NCBI GenBank assembly: GCA_019750095.1
Contig: JAIEOW010000059.1
Span: 1 to 57,410, forward strand
DNA: 57,410 nt
DNA from: Phycisphaerales bacterium
Lineage (GTDB): Bacteria; Planctomycetota; Phycisphaerae; Phycisphaerales; UBA1924
Direction of reading: 5' to 3'
The first letter of the stretch is position 1. Each line of letters opens with the position of its first letter. Under the pieces are notes generated by a model, which searched no databases, was not told where the DNA came from, and saw only the letters and a program-made list of their open reading frames with translations. Below are positions 40,323 to 48,607 of this stretch, one piece after another. Made by a program: the position numbers and the translations under genes.

Positions 40323-40718
40323 TCAGTCATTCGGGCCTGAAACAGGCCGCTTGGTTAGTTCTTTCGCCGAGAGTCGACCGTTCACAAGCTTCAGTTCATA
40401 CGCGCGGTCGCGCGTCGTGGGGAGGTTGAGCATGACCCAGTTGCCCTCGGTAAAGCTCTCGTCGGCGAGGGTGAAGCGGACGCGCTGGCCGCGGGTGCGC
40501 TCTTCGTCGTCGACCTTGTGGCGAAACTCGCCGGTGGGCGAGATGGTCTGGAATCCGGCGGTGGTCATCTCGCCAAAGTTGGTGACCTGCACGAACTCGG
40601 CCTTGATCAGGCGATCGGTCTTGTTGACCACCGAGACCCCGCGCACACCCGTCGCGCACCCGCCAAGCGTTGCGGCGATCGGAAGAACGAACATTCCCAG
40701 GAGCAGTGCCGTTCGCAT
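40323..40718 (-). CDS. small lipoprotein of unknown function
   Basis: 131 aa starting at the ATG at 40718. The signal peptide MRTALLLGMFVLPIAATLGG ends in the lipobox LGGC, so the mature protein starts at Cys21 and is lipid-anchored. The mature domain is mostly beta (SVVNKTDRLIKAEFVQVTN, GEFRHKVDDEERTRGQRV, FTLADESFTEGNWVMLNL). No named family was recognised. Upstream in-frame codons to 40916 would place the signal peptide internally and are rejected. A similar-sized lipoprotein with a related DxxxRLTNTTA-like opening lies at 54086-54499. Confidence 0.7.
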   Translation of the reverse strand: MRTALLLGMFVLPIAATLGGCATGVRGVSVVNKTDRLIKAEFVQVTNFGEMTTAGFQTISPTGEFRHKVDDEERTRGQRVRFTLADESFTEGNWVMLNLPTTRDRAYELKLVNGRLSAKELTKRPVSGPND

Positions 40719-40868
40719 GGAGCGGAGGATACCCGATCCGAACCGATTCAGCACCTGACACCTTCGCCGTCCGTCGGTCTGTTTGGCCATCGAACCAACA
40801 CCGAACCATCCCGATCTCTTCCGATCTCTCGCCACCGCACGGCGTTTGAGGGCGAAGCCCTCGGGGTC

Positions 40869-41084
40869 CATAGCCGGGCGTCGCCGCGACAGCGGCACGC
40901 CCGGAAGCCGAGTCACGGTGATCTGTGCACCGCGAACGCGGTGCGGGTGCTCATCATGGCAAACTGGAGGTTTCCAACGATCTCACGGCGAGGGTTGCCA
41001 AGTCCTCCTGCACAGCTTCGCCGTGCTCACGCATCAGGCGGCCTCGCCCGGGGATGCCGCGGTCGCGGCGATCCCCGGCTATTG
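40869..41084. repeat. pair of inverted GC-rich palindromes, long-range palindrome
   Basis: CATAGCCGGG and on (40869-40904) and its inverted partner near 41048-41084 (ending CCCCGGCTATTG) share about 30 of 36 bases. Each is itself a hairpin around CGCCGCGAC. Between them are further hairpins, such as GCACCGCGAACGCGGTGC (40926-40943). Directly after comes GACGGC-TTC-GCCGTC at about 41090-41104, next to the stop codon of the dockerin gene. The 40719-41110 gap has no supported CDS. Confidence 0.6.
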
Positions 41085-41110
41085 ATCACGACGGCTTCGC
41101 CGTCGATCGT

Positions 41111-43930
41111 TCAACACCCACTGAACCACGCGTTGAGGAAGTCAAAGATGTCCGCGGCGGTCGTGCCGCCAGCCCCGTTGATGTCAGCGGAAGGGTCGCT
41201 GGCAAACCAGCCGTTCAGGAACTCAAAGATGTCCGCGGCGGTTGCCGAGCCGTCTTGCGAATAGTCCGCCAGGCAGCAGGGCGTGGTCATCGACCCGCCC
41301 GTGTTGCACGCCAGACCCAGACCCGCAAATCGCGTGTTCGGGCCGAAGCACTGCACCGGGGCGATCACGACGCACGTGCTCCCTCGGCAACACGCGCCCA
41401 TGGTGGGCGTGCAGGGATTCGGGGTGCAGACGGTGCCCATCGCCACCGTGCCCCCCGAGCTGGCGCACGTCGCCGCGGAGACGAGCGAGCACACGCCTGT
41501 CGGCGAGCAGCATGGCACGCTGGGCTGAGGACACGGATTGGGCGAGCAAACCGACCCGGGCGTCTGCCAGACGCCGCCGGAAGTGGTGCAGTCGTTATTG
41601 GTTTGCACGAAGCATGAACCATTGCCCGCGCAGCACGCGCCGGTGGGCACGGGGCAGGGGTTGGGCGCGCAAACGGTTCCGCCGCCCTGGAACGTGCCGG
41701 CGCACGACGCCGCGTCCTGAGTCACGGCACACGAACCATCGCTGCCACAGCACGCGCCCGCGCCGATGGTGGCGTCGATGGTGAGCACATCCACGCCCAC
41801 ACCCGATGAGCCCTGGCCGTCGGAGTTGGTGATCGTGATGCTCCGCGGCCCGATCGCGGCGGTGCCGCCGACGACGGCCGAGAGACCGGTGATCCGGGTG
41901 CCGAGCGGGTTGATGATGGGCGTGTCGATGATGCTCACGCCGGTGCCGCTGACGACGACCTGGGATGGACTAACAACGCCGCGGAAGTTTGTGCCGTTGA
42001 TCGTGATGGGCACGGTCGCGCCCTGGCTGATCGCGGCGGGCGAGACCGACGTGATCGTGGTGGTCGCGCCGGTGACAACGACCTGGATCGTGTCGGTGGC
42101 GGTAAGCCCGTTGGAATCGGTGACGCGAAGCGTGACTGGGAACGTGCCGTTGGAGGGGTAGACCAGTTCGGGCTGAGACTGATTGGCGATCTCGAACGTG
42201 TTGTTCCCGTCCAGATCCCACGCGTAGTTGGTGATGGTGGTGGCGGGCTCGGTCGCGAAGGAGTTGTGATTGCCGATGAAGGTCGCGAACTCACCCGCGC
42301 GAACGCGCTTGACGTTGGTGCCCGCGATGGCGACGGGTGGGGCCTTGGTCGTGCCCAGACGCACGGTGAGGTCGTAGGTCTGCGTGATCTGGTTGCTCAG
42401 CGGCGCGCCGCCGGCGTCCCAAACGCGGATCACATAGGTTCCCGCCGCGAGTGATTGGGTGATGCTCTCGTTCACGCCCAGCGTGGGGCTGGTGCTCTGG
42501 GCCACCAGTGTGGTGCCATTGCTCTGCAGGAGCTGCAGATCGAGTTGTCCGGCGCGCTTGGCATCGATCACGGCGAGCGTGCCGTCGCATCCGGCGCCCT
42601 GCTGCGATCCCTGGCACCAGAGCGTCGGCGAGACCACCGATGTGCTGCACGCCGGCGCGGGCTGCACGGCCGAATCCGAGGGCGAGTTGCCCGTGAGCGT
42701 GATGCTGATCGTCACCGTCTGAGCCGAGTCCAGCGTGAAGCGGTAATAGTCATCTTCACTCAGCATCGTGGGCGGCACACCCGGGATGATCACCGCGGTG
42801 CCGTTGATCCCCACGTCTTTCTCGATCGCCGATCGCAGCGTTGGCGTGGTGAGGTTGCCGAGGTTCTTGGCAAATGCTGGCGTGTGGTTGTCGCCGTTGC
42901 GATCGCCATAGTTGCGGATCGCCGCACGGATCTCATCGGACGAGAGCGAGTTGATCAGGGTGCTGATCTCCGGCTCCATCAGCTTCGATCGATTGCACGG
43001 CACCGAGTGCAGATAACCGAGCCCATGCCCGAACTCGTGGGCCATGGTGTTGCGGAAATACCGGAAGTTGTCCGCCGTCTGCGTCAGGAATCCCGGCGTG
43101 AAGTACGAGAGATTGATCAGCGTGTCGCCACCCGTGCACGAGGTGATGCCCATGCCGGGGAGCGCGTTATACGCCAGCGGCATGCCCAGCGTGCCCAGCG
43201 CGATTCCGCCGACGCGGATGTCGCCACGCGTCGCGACGCGCGTGGTCGACGTGGTCATGGCGGTGTTGTCGTCGGCAACCTCGCTGAAGGTGATGTTGGC
43301 GTACCTGCGCCACGCGCCGAGGGCCGAGCGGATGAACTCGCGCCCGCGATCAACACGATCCGGCTGGCCGCCGCCGAACGAGGTGATGAGCTGCGTGTTG
43401 AGCGCATTGGGCCCGACGGTCGGAATGCCCGAGCAGGTCAATCCCCACTGCGTGCCATCATCGGGAAAGGAATAGGTGAGCTGGGCGCCGCGCGACGTAC
43501 CCGCATCACCGATCCCGCCGGGGCCGAGCCAGACCCTTGTGTCGCCCTGAAAGCGCGGCCCGAAGTTCGCCATCGCCGTGGGCGGCAGAAACTTCGTCCG
43601 CGCCATGATCGCGTCATACTCCGCGGGCGACAGATCTCCCGGATAGCAGCAGATGGAGTGATGCAACTTGGCGAGCAGCCGCGTCCGCGTCGCGACCGGC
43701 TGATCACTCGCCGACGCCGCCCTTTCGACCGCGGCGAGTAACCCCGAGCTCTGCTGCCAGTTCTCCGGAAGGGGCGTCTGCACATAGGCCGGCGCCGGCT
43801 CGCACACCCCCATCGTGACGACGCAAGGGCCATCATCGCTCAACGCCGGCGATGACGAGATCGATCCCGCCGCCACCATGAGCGCGGCGGGCCACCATCG
43901 CCCGGGTCGCCGCCGAGCGCAGAGTTGCAT
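41111..43930 (-). CDS. secreted metzincin-like metalloprotease with PKD, IPT and dockerin-like domains
   Basis: Exported 939-residue multi-domain protein (ATG at 43930 gives a clean signal peptide ending about residue 31). The zinc site HEFGHGLGYLH (H298, H302, H308) is a metzincin HExxHxxGxxH signature, like pappalysin or matrixin types. Then follow a pre-peptidase-C-like strand domain (DDYYRFTLDSAQTVTISITL), a PKD-like domain (ITNYAWDLDGNNTFEIANQS), an IPT/TIG-like domain, and four cysteine-rich modules of the form GACC-x5-C-x8-C-x3-GG-x8-C-x-PNPC. Two dockerin-like repeats end it, each closing FLNxWFxS. It is probably cell-surface anchored and degrades external protein. Confidence 0.82.
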   Translation of the reverse strand: MQLCARRRPGRWWPAALMVAAGSISSSPALSDDGPCVVTMGVCEPAPAYVQTPLPENWQQSSGLLAAVERAASASDQPVATRTRLLAKLHHSICCYPGDLSPAEYDAIMARTKFLPPTAMANFGPRFQGDTRVWLGPGGIGDAGTSRGAQLTYSFPDDGTQWGLTCSGIPTVGPNALNTQLITSFGGGQPDRVDRGREFIRSALGAWRRYANITFSEVADDNTAMTTSTTRVATRGDIRVGGIALGTLGMPLAYNALPGMGITSCTGGDTLINLSYFTPGFLTQTADNFRYFRNTMAHEFGHGLGYLHSVPCNRSKLMEPEISTLINSLSSDEIRAAIRNYGDRNGDNHTPAFAKNLGNLTTPTLRSAIEKDVGINGTAVIIPGVPPTMLSEDDYYRFTLDSAQTVTISITLTGNSPSDSAVQPAPACSTSVVSPTLWCQGSQQGAGCDGTLAVIDAKRAGQLDLQLLQSNGTTLVAQSTSPTLGVNESITQSLAAGTYVIRVWDAGGAPLSNQITQTYDLTVRLGTTKAPPVAIAGTNVKRVRAGEFATFIGNHNSFATEPATTITNYAWDLDGNNTFEIANQSQPELVYPSNGTFPVTLRVTDSNGLTATDTIQVVVTGATTTITSVSPAAISQGATVPITINGTNFRGVVSPSQVVVSGTGVSIIDTPIINPLGTRITGLSAVVGGTAAIGPRSITITNSDGQGSSGVGVDVLTIDATIGAGACCGSDGSCAVTQDAASCAGTFQGGGTVCAPNPCPVPTGACCAGNGSCFVQTNNDCTTSGGVWQTPGSVCSPNPCPQPSVPCCSPTGVCSLVSAATCASSGGTVAMGTVCTPNPCTPTMGACCRGSTCVVIAPVQCFGPNTRFAGLGLACNTGGSMTTPCCLADYSQDGSATAADIFEFLNGWFASDPSADINGAGGTTAADIFDFLNAWFSGC

Positions 43931-44099
43931 CCAATGGGCCTTTGGGTCCGGCATGACAAACAACTCACAAACATGCCGCGCAACACCCGCGGCGGCCAGC
44001 ACATAATCGGTCTTTCTGTCTCTCGGAAATCCGAACAGAAGGCTCAAACGGAAGACCAGCAGTTATTCGCGGCGTTCGGCTTCCAGTTGCGAAAGAGAA

Positions 44100-44136
44100 C
44101 GCCCCGCCTCGACCATTTCGGCAACGAGGCGGGGCG
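44100..44136 (-). terminator. hairpin terminator after the dockerin protein gene
   Basis: GCCCCGCCTC (44101-44110) and GAGGCGGGGC (44126-44135) form a perfect stem. On the minus strand it is followed by GTTCTCTTTC. It begins about 70 bases past the end of the gene at 44207. Confidence 0.65.
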
Positions 44137-44206
44137 GTGTGTGTGGGCTGTGTTATGGGACCAAGGAGAAAAACTCCTCAGTCCTCCTTAATTCCATACG
44201 ACCCGC

Positions 44207-45133
44207 TCAGCATCCCCCTGCAAACCACGCGTTCAGAAATGCGAAGATTGATCCGACTTGCGGCATTCCGGTGCCATTGCCGACCATGTCGGCCCGCGGA
44301 CTCTGGGCAAACCACTCGTTCAGAAACTCGAAAATGTCTCCCACGGTGATCCCGCCGACGTGGTTGTAATCCGCCAGACAGCACGGCGTGAGCGCGCTCC
44401 CACCGGTGTTGCACGTGCTGGTCGAGCTCTGAAAAGCCGTGTTTGACCCGGTGCACGCCGCCGCCGTCCCTACGCGGCACGTGGCCCCGGCGCAGCAGGT
44501 GCCATTGGCCGGTGCGCAGGGGTTGGGCGTGCACGACCCGCCGCTGGACCAGGTGCCGGCGCACGTGGATTGGATCGTGACCCCGCAGCTTGACCCCACG
44601 CAGCACGAACCGCCGGGCAGGTTGACCGAGCCGCTCGCGCCCGCAAAGTTCCGTGGAGCATTGGTGATCGATGCTCCGGCGGCGGTCAGTGCGCTCTGAC
44701 CATTGGATGGAAGAGCGCCGTAGCTCAACACCTGCACCCCGCCGAAGTTCAGCGTGCCGCCGCCGCGAAAGAGAAAGTTCGCAGGAATCACGTAATCCGG
44801 AGTGATCCCACCTAGCAAACTGGCGAAGTTGGCCGTCGCGACGAGCACAAAGCGGTTTCCAGTCGCTGAAGAGGGCAAGTTATTCGGAAAGACCACCGAG
44901 TTCATGGTGCCCGGGTTGGCAGCATCCTCGCACGTGAGCGTCACGCCGCTCCAGATGTTCTGGCTGCCAAAGCCAAACTGCTCGCGAAACTTGATGTACT
45001 GCACCGAGCCATCGACGCTGGAGTACATCTCCACGATCTGGAAAGTGTGGAAGATCGCCCGTGCCGGCGAGACCAGAATCAGCGTGCAGGCCACGGCCAA
45101 CAGCCCGATCAGCGCATTTCGCGTTGCAGTCAT
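44207..45133 (-). CDS. secreted protein with cysteine-rich modules and dockerin-like repeats
   Basis: 308 aa, exported. Start ATG at 45133 with AAGGAGA just upstream; signal peptide MTATRNALIGLLAVACTLIL to ARA. The N-terminal domain (FHTFQIVEMYSSVDGSVQYI and on) resembles a group of secreted proteins with FHxxQIxxxYSNxDGSVQFIE openings, function unknown. Two cysteine-rich modules follow (GGSCCVGSSCGVTIQSTCAG then GTCCAGATCRVG), like those in the larger neighbour. The C-terminus has paired dockerin-like repeats ending GDIFEFLNEWFAQS and GSIFAFLNAWFAGGC. The shared design with the neighbouring metalloprotease suggests one surface-display system. Confidence 0.82.
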   Translation of the reverse strand: MTATRNALIGLLAVACTLILVSPARAIFHTFQIVEMYSSVDGSVQYIKFREQFGFGSQNIWSGVTLTCEDAANPGTMNSVVFPNNLPSSATGNRFVLVATANFASLLGGITPDYVIPANFLFRGGGTLNFGGVQVLSYGALPSNGQSALTAAGASITNAPRNFAGASGSVNLPGGSCCVGSSCGVTIQSTCAGTWSSGGSCTPNPCAPANGTCCAGATCRVGTAAACTGSNTAFQSSTSTCNTGGSALTPCCLADYNHVGGITVGDIFEFLNEWFAQSPRADMVGNGTGMPQVGSIFAFLNAWFAGGC

Positions 45134-45450
45134 AAACACATCTCCTTCACGAGGTTGGCGCACGGGAAGCCCCCGGTTTCGCCAGGAATGGAATGTCGTC
45201 TCCACGCCGTGCCTTTGCATGCCCTGCCACTTTTCTGGCCACATCAGGTCATGTTCTGAGGCCAGCGACCAACCTGGAAACACCTGGTCAAGGCCCGGGG
45301 AGGCCTGTAGCGACCGCAAATCCACCCCAAAGAGTGCGGAATGGACTGGCACACCGTTTGTTTTCACCAAGGTGGCGGCGAGCAGCGACTGCAGACGCAC
45401 TCCGTCGCTCCGTGTTCAGTTTCATTCGATCACATGCTCAGGAGTTTTCC

Positions 45451-45885
45451 ATGTCTCGTTCTTCCATGATCGCCGCCCTCGCTTCGCTCTTTGTCCTCGG
45501 CACTTCGGCTGTCTCGCCCGCGCTCGCCGCCAACGGCGACTACCGCGTGCAGGCCCGAATCCGCACCGGCACTCCGCTCGAGGCCAAGGGTGTGTATCGC
45601 GAACGCCTCGTGAACAGTCTCACCGGCCAGGTGCTCCGCCAGCGCTTCACCGTCGAGATCAACGGCGCCACGCCCAGCACCCAGTATGAGGTCAAGCTCA
45701 ACGGCACCACCGTCTCCCTGATCACCACCGACGCTCTGGGCCATGCCGAGATCCAGTTCTCCACCGTCGTGCCCGACAACAACCCCGGCGACAACAAGCC
45801 GCCGCTGCCGACCGACTTCCCGCACATCAACGCCGGTGACACGCTCACCGTCGGCACGCTCACGGGCACCTTCAGAGCCAACTGA
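45451..45885 (+). CDS. small secreted protein of unknown function
   Basis: 144 aa from the ATG at 45451, with AGGAG seven bases upstream. A signal peptide (MSRSSMIAALASLFVLGTSA to ALA) is followed by a compact beta-rich domain: YRVQARIRTGTPLEAKGVYR, LRQRFTVEINGATPSTQYEV, LNGTTVSLITTDALGHAEI, then a Pro-rich loop and DTLTVGTLTGTF. It resembles an all-beta sandwich and may be a secreted binding protein, but no family is recognised. It lies between dockerin genes, divergent from one and followed by a terminator; the 317-base upstream region shows no clear site besides the ribosome-binding one. Confidence 0.7.
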   Translation: MSRSSMIAALASLFVLGTSAVSPALAANGDYRVQARIRTGTPLEAKGVYRERLVNSLTGQVLRQRFTVEINGATPSTQYEVKLNGTTVSLITTDALGHAEIQFSTVVPDNNPGDNKPPLPTDFPHINAGDTLTVGTLTGTFRAN

Positions 45886-45943
45886 TCCTGTGGCCGGGCG
45901 TGCACCAAAGACGTGCCGCGCTCGGCCATCCAACCACACGGTC

Positions 45944-45973
45944 GGGTCGGCTTGATTGCCGCCCCGACCCTTT
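45944..45973 (+). terminator. terminator after the small secreted protein gene
   Basis: GGGTCGG (45944-45950) pairs with CCGACCC (45964-45970) over a 13-base loop, and TTTC follows. It lies 58 bases past the stop codon and about 35 before the next start. Confidence 0.55.
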
Positions 45974-46007
45974 CACTGAAGCACGCCACACAGCCGAGGA
46001 TTCGTCC

Positions 46008-46844
46008 ATGCGCCAGTTTCTTCCAGTCGTGATCATCGCATCGGCGTTCGCCTCCGCCACGCTCGGACAGGTCACGGTGCCAAACGAGTGCGAGTCTGCT
46101 TCCAGCAAATTGCTTCCGCTCTCGGCCTACTTCGGTGGCGTCGCGTCCTTCGGCACAGAGATCGTCTCACCCCCGTCAGCCCTTTACAGCGGCTCGGCAC
46201 TGCGGGCCTGGGCCAACTTCCGGCGCGACAACTTCTTCCGGCTCGCCGGGTTCACGATCGGTGTCAACCTGATCGCCCCGCCAAGCCTCGCCGTTCCGCC
46301 GGATGCGTCCTTCTTTGCGTTCGCCCTCGATGTTCCCGATCTGACGGGCAAACGGCTTCTGCTCCGCGTGGTTCTGCGTGAAGACGACGATGGCGACGGC
46401 ATCATCGATCCGGTGGAGACCGACGACGAGTGGGAGTCTTCACAGGTGCTCACCGGCCCGGGCCGCGTCATGGTCAACATGCCGCTCACGAGTTTCGTCG
46501 ACGCCAATCCGCTGGTGGGCAATGACACGCGGCAGTTCACGAGCACGCCACGCATGGGCATCAACATCAGCTTCGAAACCAGGCAGGACCTTCCCGGTGG
46601 AATCATCGAGTTCCCAGTTTCGCTGCTTGTCGATCACGTCGGGTTCTTTCCCTCGGCTCAGTCTCTGCCCACGCCGTGTGTGGGTGACTTTGATCGCAGC
46701 GGCGCGGTCAACGCCGCCGACATTTTCGAGTTCATCAACGCGTGGTTTCTCGGCGAGACTCGGGCCGATGTCAATGCGTCGGGCCTGGTCGATGCCGCCG
46801 ATATCTTCAGCTTTCTCAATGCGTGGTTCGCCGGGTGCCCATAG
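46008..46844 (+). CDS. secreted protein with dockerin-like repeats
   Basis: 278 aa, ATG at 46008. The signal peptide is MRQFLPVVIIASAFASATLG. The body (45-225) is a single beta-rich domain with FTIGVNLIAPPSLAVPPDAS, LLLRVVLREDDDGDGIIDPV and an acidic, possibly calcium-binding loop (DDDGDGIIDPVETDDE); it may be a carbohydrate-binding-type fold, function unknown. The C-terminus is a clear dockerin-like pair: DFDRSGAVNAADIFEFINAW and DVNASGLVDAADIFSFLNAW ending FAGCP. The DxDxSGxVxxxDI pattern matches a calcium-binding dockerin helix. Confidence 0.82.
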   Translation: MRQFLPVVIIASAFASATLGQVTVPNECESASSKLLPLSAYFGGVASFGTEIVSPPSALYSGSALRAWANFRRDNFFRLAGFTIGVNLIAPPSLAVPPDASFFAFALDVPDLTGKRLLLRVVLREDDDGDGIIDPVETDDEWESSQVLTGPGRVMVNMPLTSFVDANPLVGNDTRQFTSTPRMGINISFETRQDLPGGIIEFPVSLLVDHVGFFPSAQSLPTPCVGDFDRSGAVNAADIFEFINAWFLGETRADVNASGLVDAADIFSFLNAWFAGCP

Positions 46845-46978
46845 CTCGAACCCCGGAGTGACATCGAAATTCCCAAGCAGGTCGAACTCCAGCGGCCTCG
46901 CGTGCGATACCACCTCAGAAGTCCTGCGGATCGAGCCCACTCGATTGTCCAGCGGACACGCACACGAGGAACGCTTTG

Positions 46979-47458
46979 ATGACGAGCGGCACGGATACGC
47001 CCGAGCACTCTGAACACTCTCCAGACACCGAACTCCTCAGACAGTTCCTGCACGATCGCCACGCGCCCTGTCCGCGGTGCGGCTACGACCTGCGCAATCT
47101 GCATCAGGACTCCTGCCCAGAGTGTGCCGAGCCGATCGCACTGCAAGTCGGCCCACGCCGAGCGTACTTCGGATGGCTCCTCTTCGCGATGACGCCGGGG
47201 TTGTTCTCCGGGATCGCGGCGATCGTGCTGAAACTCCCCGGTATGCAGTTCTCGCGCTTCTCCGCATTGCTCAGCGTGCCGACGCCGATGATCCCGGTGT
47301 TTCTCTTTGGCGCCGTCTCGGCGCTGGCATCGGTGCTGATGTACGTCCATCGCGATCGCTGGCTGCGCTGGCCAGAGCGGCGTCAGGCGTGGGCGGCGTC
47401 GGCGGTCTGGCTTGTGCATCTCGCCGCGTGCGCCGTGCTGTTCTTCTCGATCAAGTGA
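46979..47458 (+). CDS. small membrane protein with N-terminal CxxCGYDL zinc ribbon
   Basis: 159 aa, ATG at 46979 with GAGGA upstream. After an acidic head of about 30 residues comes CPRCGYDLRNL, a gap of seven, then CPEC, a four-cysteine ribbon. Three hydrophobic helices follow (YFGWLLFAMTPGLFSGIAAI, SVPTPMIPVFLFGAVSALAS, WAASAVWLVHLAACAVLFF). Function unknown; the ribbon is the same as that at the C-terminus of the protein at 10672-11544, placed at the other end. It precedes a bidirectional terminator shared with the convergent PEP-CTERM gene. Confidence 0.7.
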   Translation: MTSGTDTPEHSEHSPDTELLRQFLHDRHAPCPRCGYDLRNLHQDSCPECAEPIALQVGPRRAYFGWLLFAMTPGLFSGIAAIVLKLPGMQFSRFSALLSVPTPMIPVFLFGAVSALASVLMYVHRDRWLRWPERRQAWAASAVWLVHLAACAVLFFSIK

Positions 47459-47469
47459 AGCAAAAACAA

Positions 47470-47496
47470 CCGCCGCGACGGCAAGCGTCGCGGCGG
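47470..47496. terminator. bidirectional hairpin between convergent genes
   Basis: Perfect 10-base stem CCGCCGCGAC (47470-47479) and GTCGCGGCGG (47487-47496) with a seven-base loop. An A-rich run (CAAAAACAA) precedes it, so on the minus strand a U-rich tract follows. It lies between the stops at 47458 and 47530. Confidence 0.65.
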
Positions 47497-47529
47497 CATG
47501 AATCACGGATTGGTTTTCAACCAAGTCGA

Positions 47530-48405
47530 TCAGCGGCGCCGACGGCTGGCGAGCAGACCCGCCAGGCCGACGAGGGCCACCGAGGACGGGGCCGGAATCG
47601 TGAAGTACCCGATGCCGAAGTTGTTGAGGTTCAGGGCGAACGTCCCGTTGAACCCGCCGGTGCCGTCGCCGCCGAGGTTGCCCTGCGGGGTGGCCAGACC
47701 GGGGAGGAACTGGTTAGAGGCGTAGTTGTGGTTCTGGTTGTTCTGGAAGGCCAGCACGTTGACGCTGGTGGGCAGGCCGAGGTCGGCAAGATCGATGGAG
47801 AACTCGAGGCCCGTGCTCACCAGAGCGGCGGCCACCGGGTCGGCGGCGCCCGTGCCGTCGCTGATGCCCGCGGTGTTGGAGCCGTCGTAACCGAACTGCA
47901 GCGGCTGGGTGTTGACGCCCGTGCCGGTGGAGGCGGAACCGAAGTTCGCGCCAGCGAAAATGTTGCCGTACATCGTGAACGACCCGCCGCCACCCGTGTT
48001 CAGCGAGGCGAAGTCGACGTCGAACTGGCTGCCGCCGCGACGCACGATGATGTGATAGTCAGCAGTAAAGCCGGTGGGGAAGGTCATCCCGTTCATGGCA
48101 CCAGCACCGTCATTGCCAGCGCTGGAGAAGACCGACTGCCCGCCGGACTTGGAGTCCAGGAAGATCTCAAGCTTGTTGAAGTTGGCCTCGACGTTGCCAG
48201 TAAAGGCCACGTACAGGCGACCGCCGGAGATCGATCCATACGCGGCATTCAGCTCGGAAGCGTTGTTGCCGAACTGGGTCTGGGTGGTCTGGACGGCGTA
48301 CGGAGCGCCGTAGCCATCACCCGTGATGTTTCCGTTGACGGTTTGAGCCGACGCACCGCCAGCGATGGCGAGCATGGCCGCAGCAGCGAACACGCAGTTC
48401 TTCAT
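47530..48405 (-). CDS. secreted protein with PEP-CTERM sorting tail
   Basis: 291 aa, ATG at 48405 with AGGAGAGAG upstream. The signal peptide is MKNCVFAAAAMLAIAGGASA. The body is rich in Gly, Asn and Thr, with repeated short strands (NGNITGDGYGAPYAVQTTQT, GGRLYVAFTGNVEANFNKLE, EIFLDSKSGGQSVFSSAG), giving a jelly-roll-like domain of unknown ligand. The tail IPAPSSVALVGLAGLLASRRRR has the Pro-x-Pro motif, hydrophobic helix and terminal Arg cluster of PEP-CTERM, so it is probably processed by an exosortase and sorted outside. No exosortase gene is present in the window. Confidence 0.85.
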   Translation of the reverse strand: MKNCVFAAAAMLAIAGGASAQTVNGNITGDGYGAPYAVQTTQTQFGNNASELNAAYGSISGGRLYVAFTGNVEANFNKLEIFLDSKSGGQSVFSSAGNDGAGAMNGMTFPTGFTADYHIIVRRGGSQFDVDFASLNTGGGGSFTMYGNIFAGANFGSASTGTGVNTQPLQFGYDGSNTAGISDGTGAADPVAAALVSTGLEFSIDLADLGLPTSVNVLAFQNNQNHNYASNQFLPGLATPQGNLGGDGTGGFNGTFALNLNNFGIGYFTIPAPSSVALVGLAGLLASRRRR

Positions 48406-48607
48406 CTCTCTCTCTCCTGCAAAATGGCAAACACAGCCCGCGCCGACTCGAAATCGGACACCCGGGATTTCTACCCTATCACAGACTTTGCCCCTAAACA
48501 AGGGAACGCTCAATCTCCCCGCGAATCACTGGGTGAAAGCGATTGCATCGAGCGACTTGGACGCTTTTCCTGACCACTTGCACCGATTATTGAGCCCGCG
48601 AACACGC

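Noticed and set aside
42455..43741. A 428-codon plus-strand open frame
   Set aside because: It is antisense to the metalloprotease-dockerin gene, whose motifs are in order on the minus strand.
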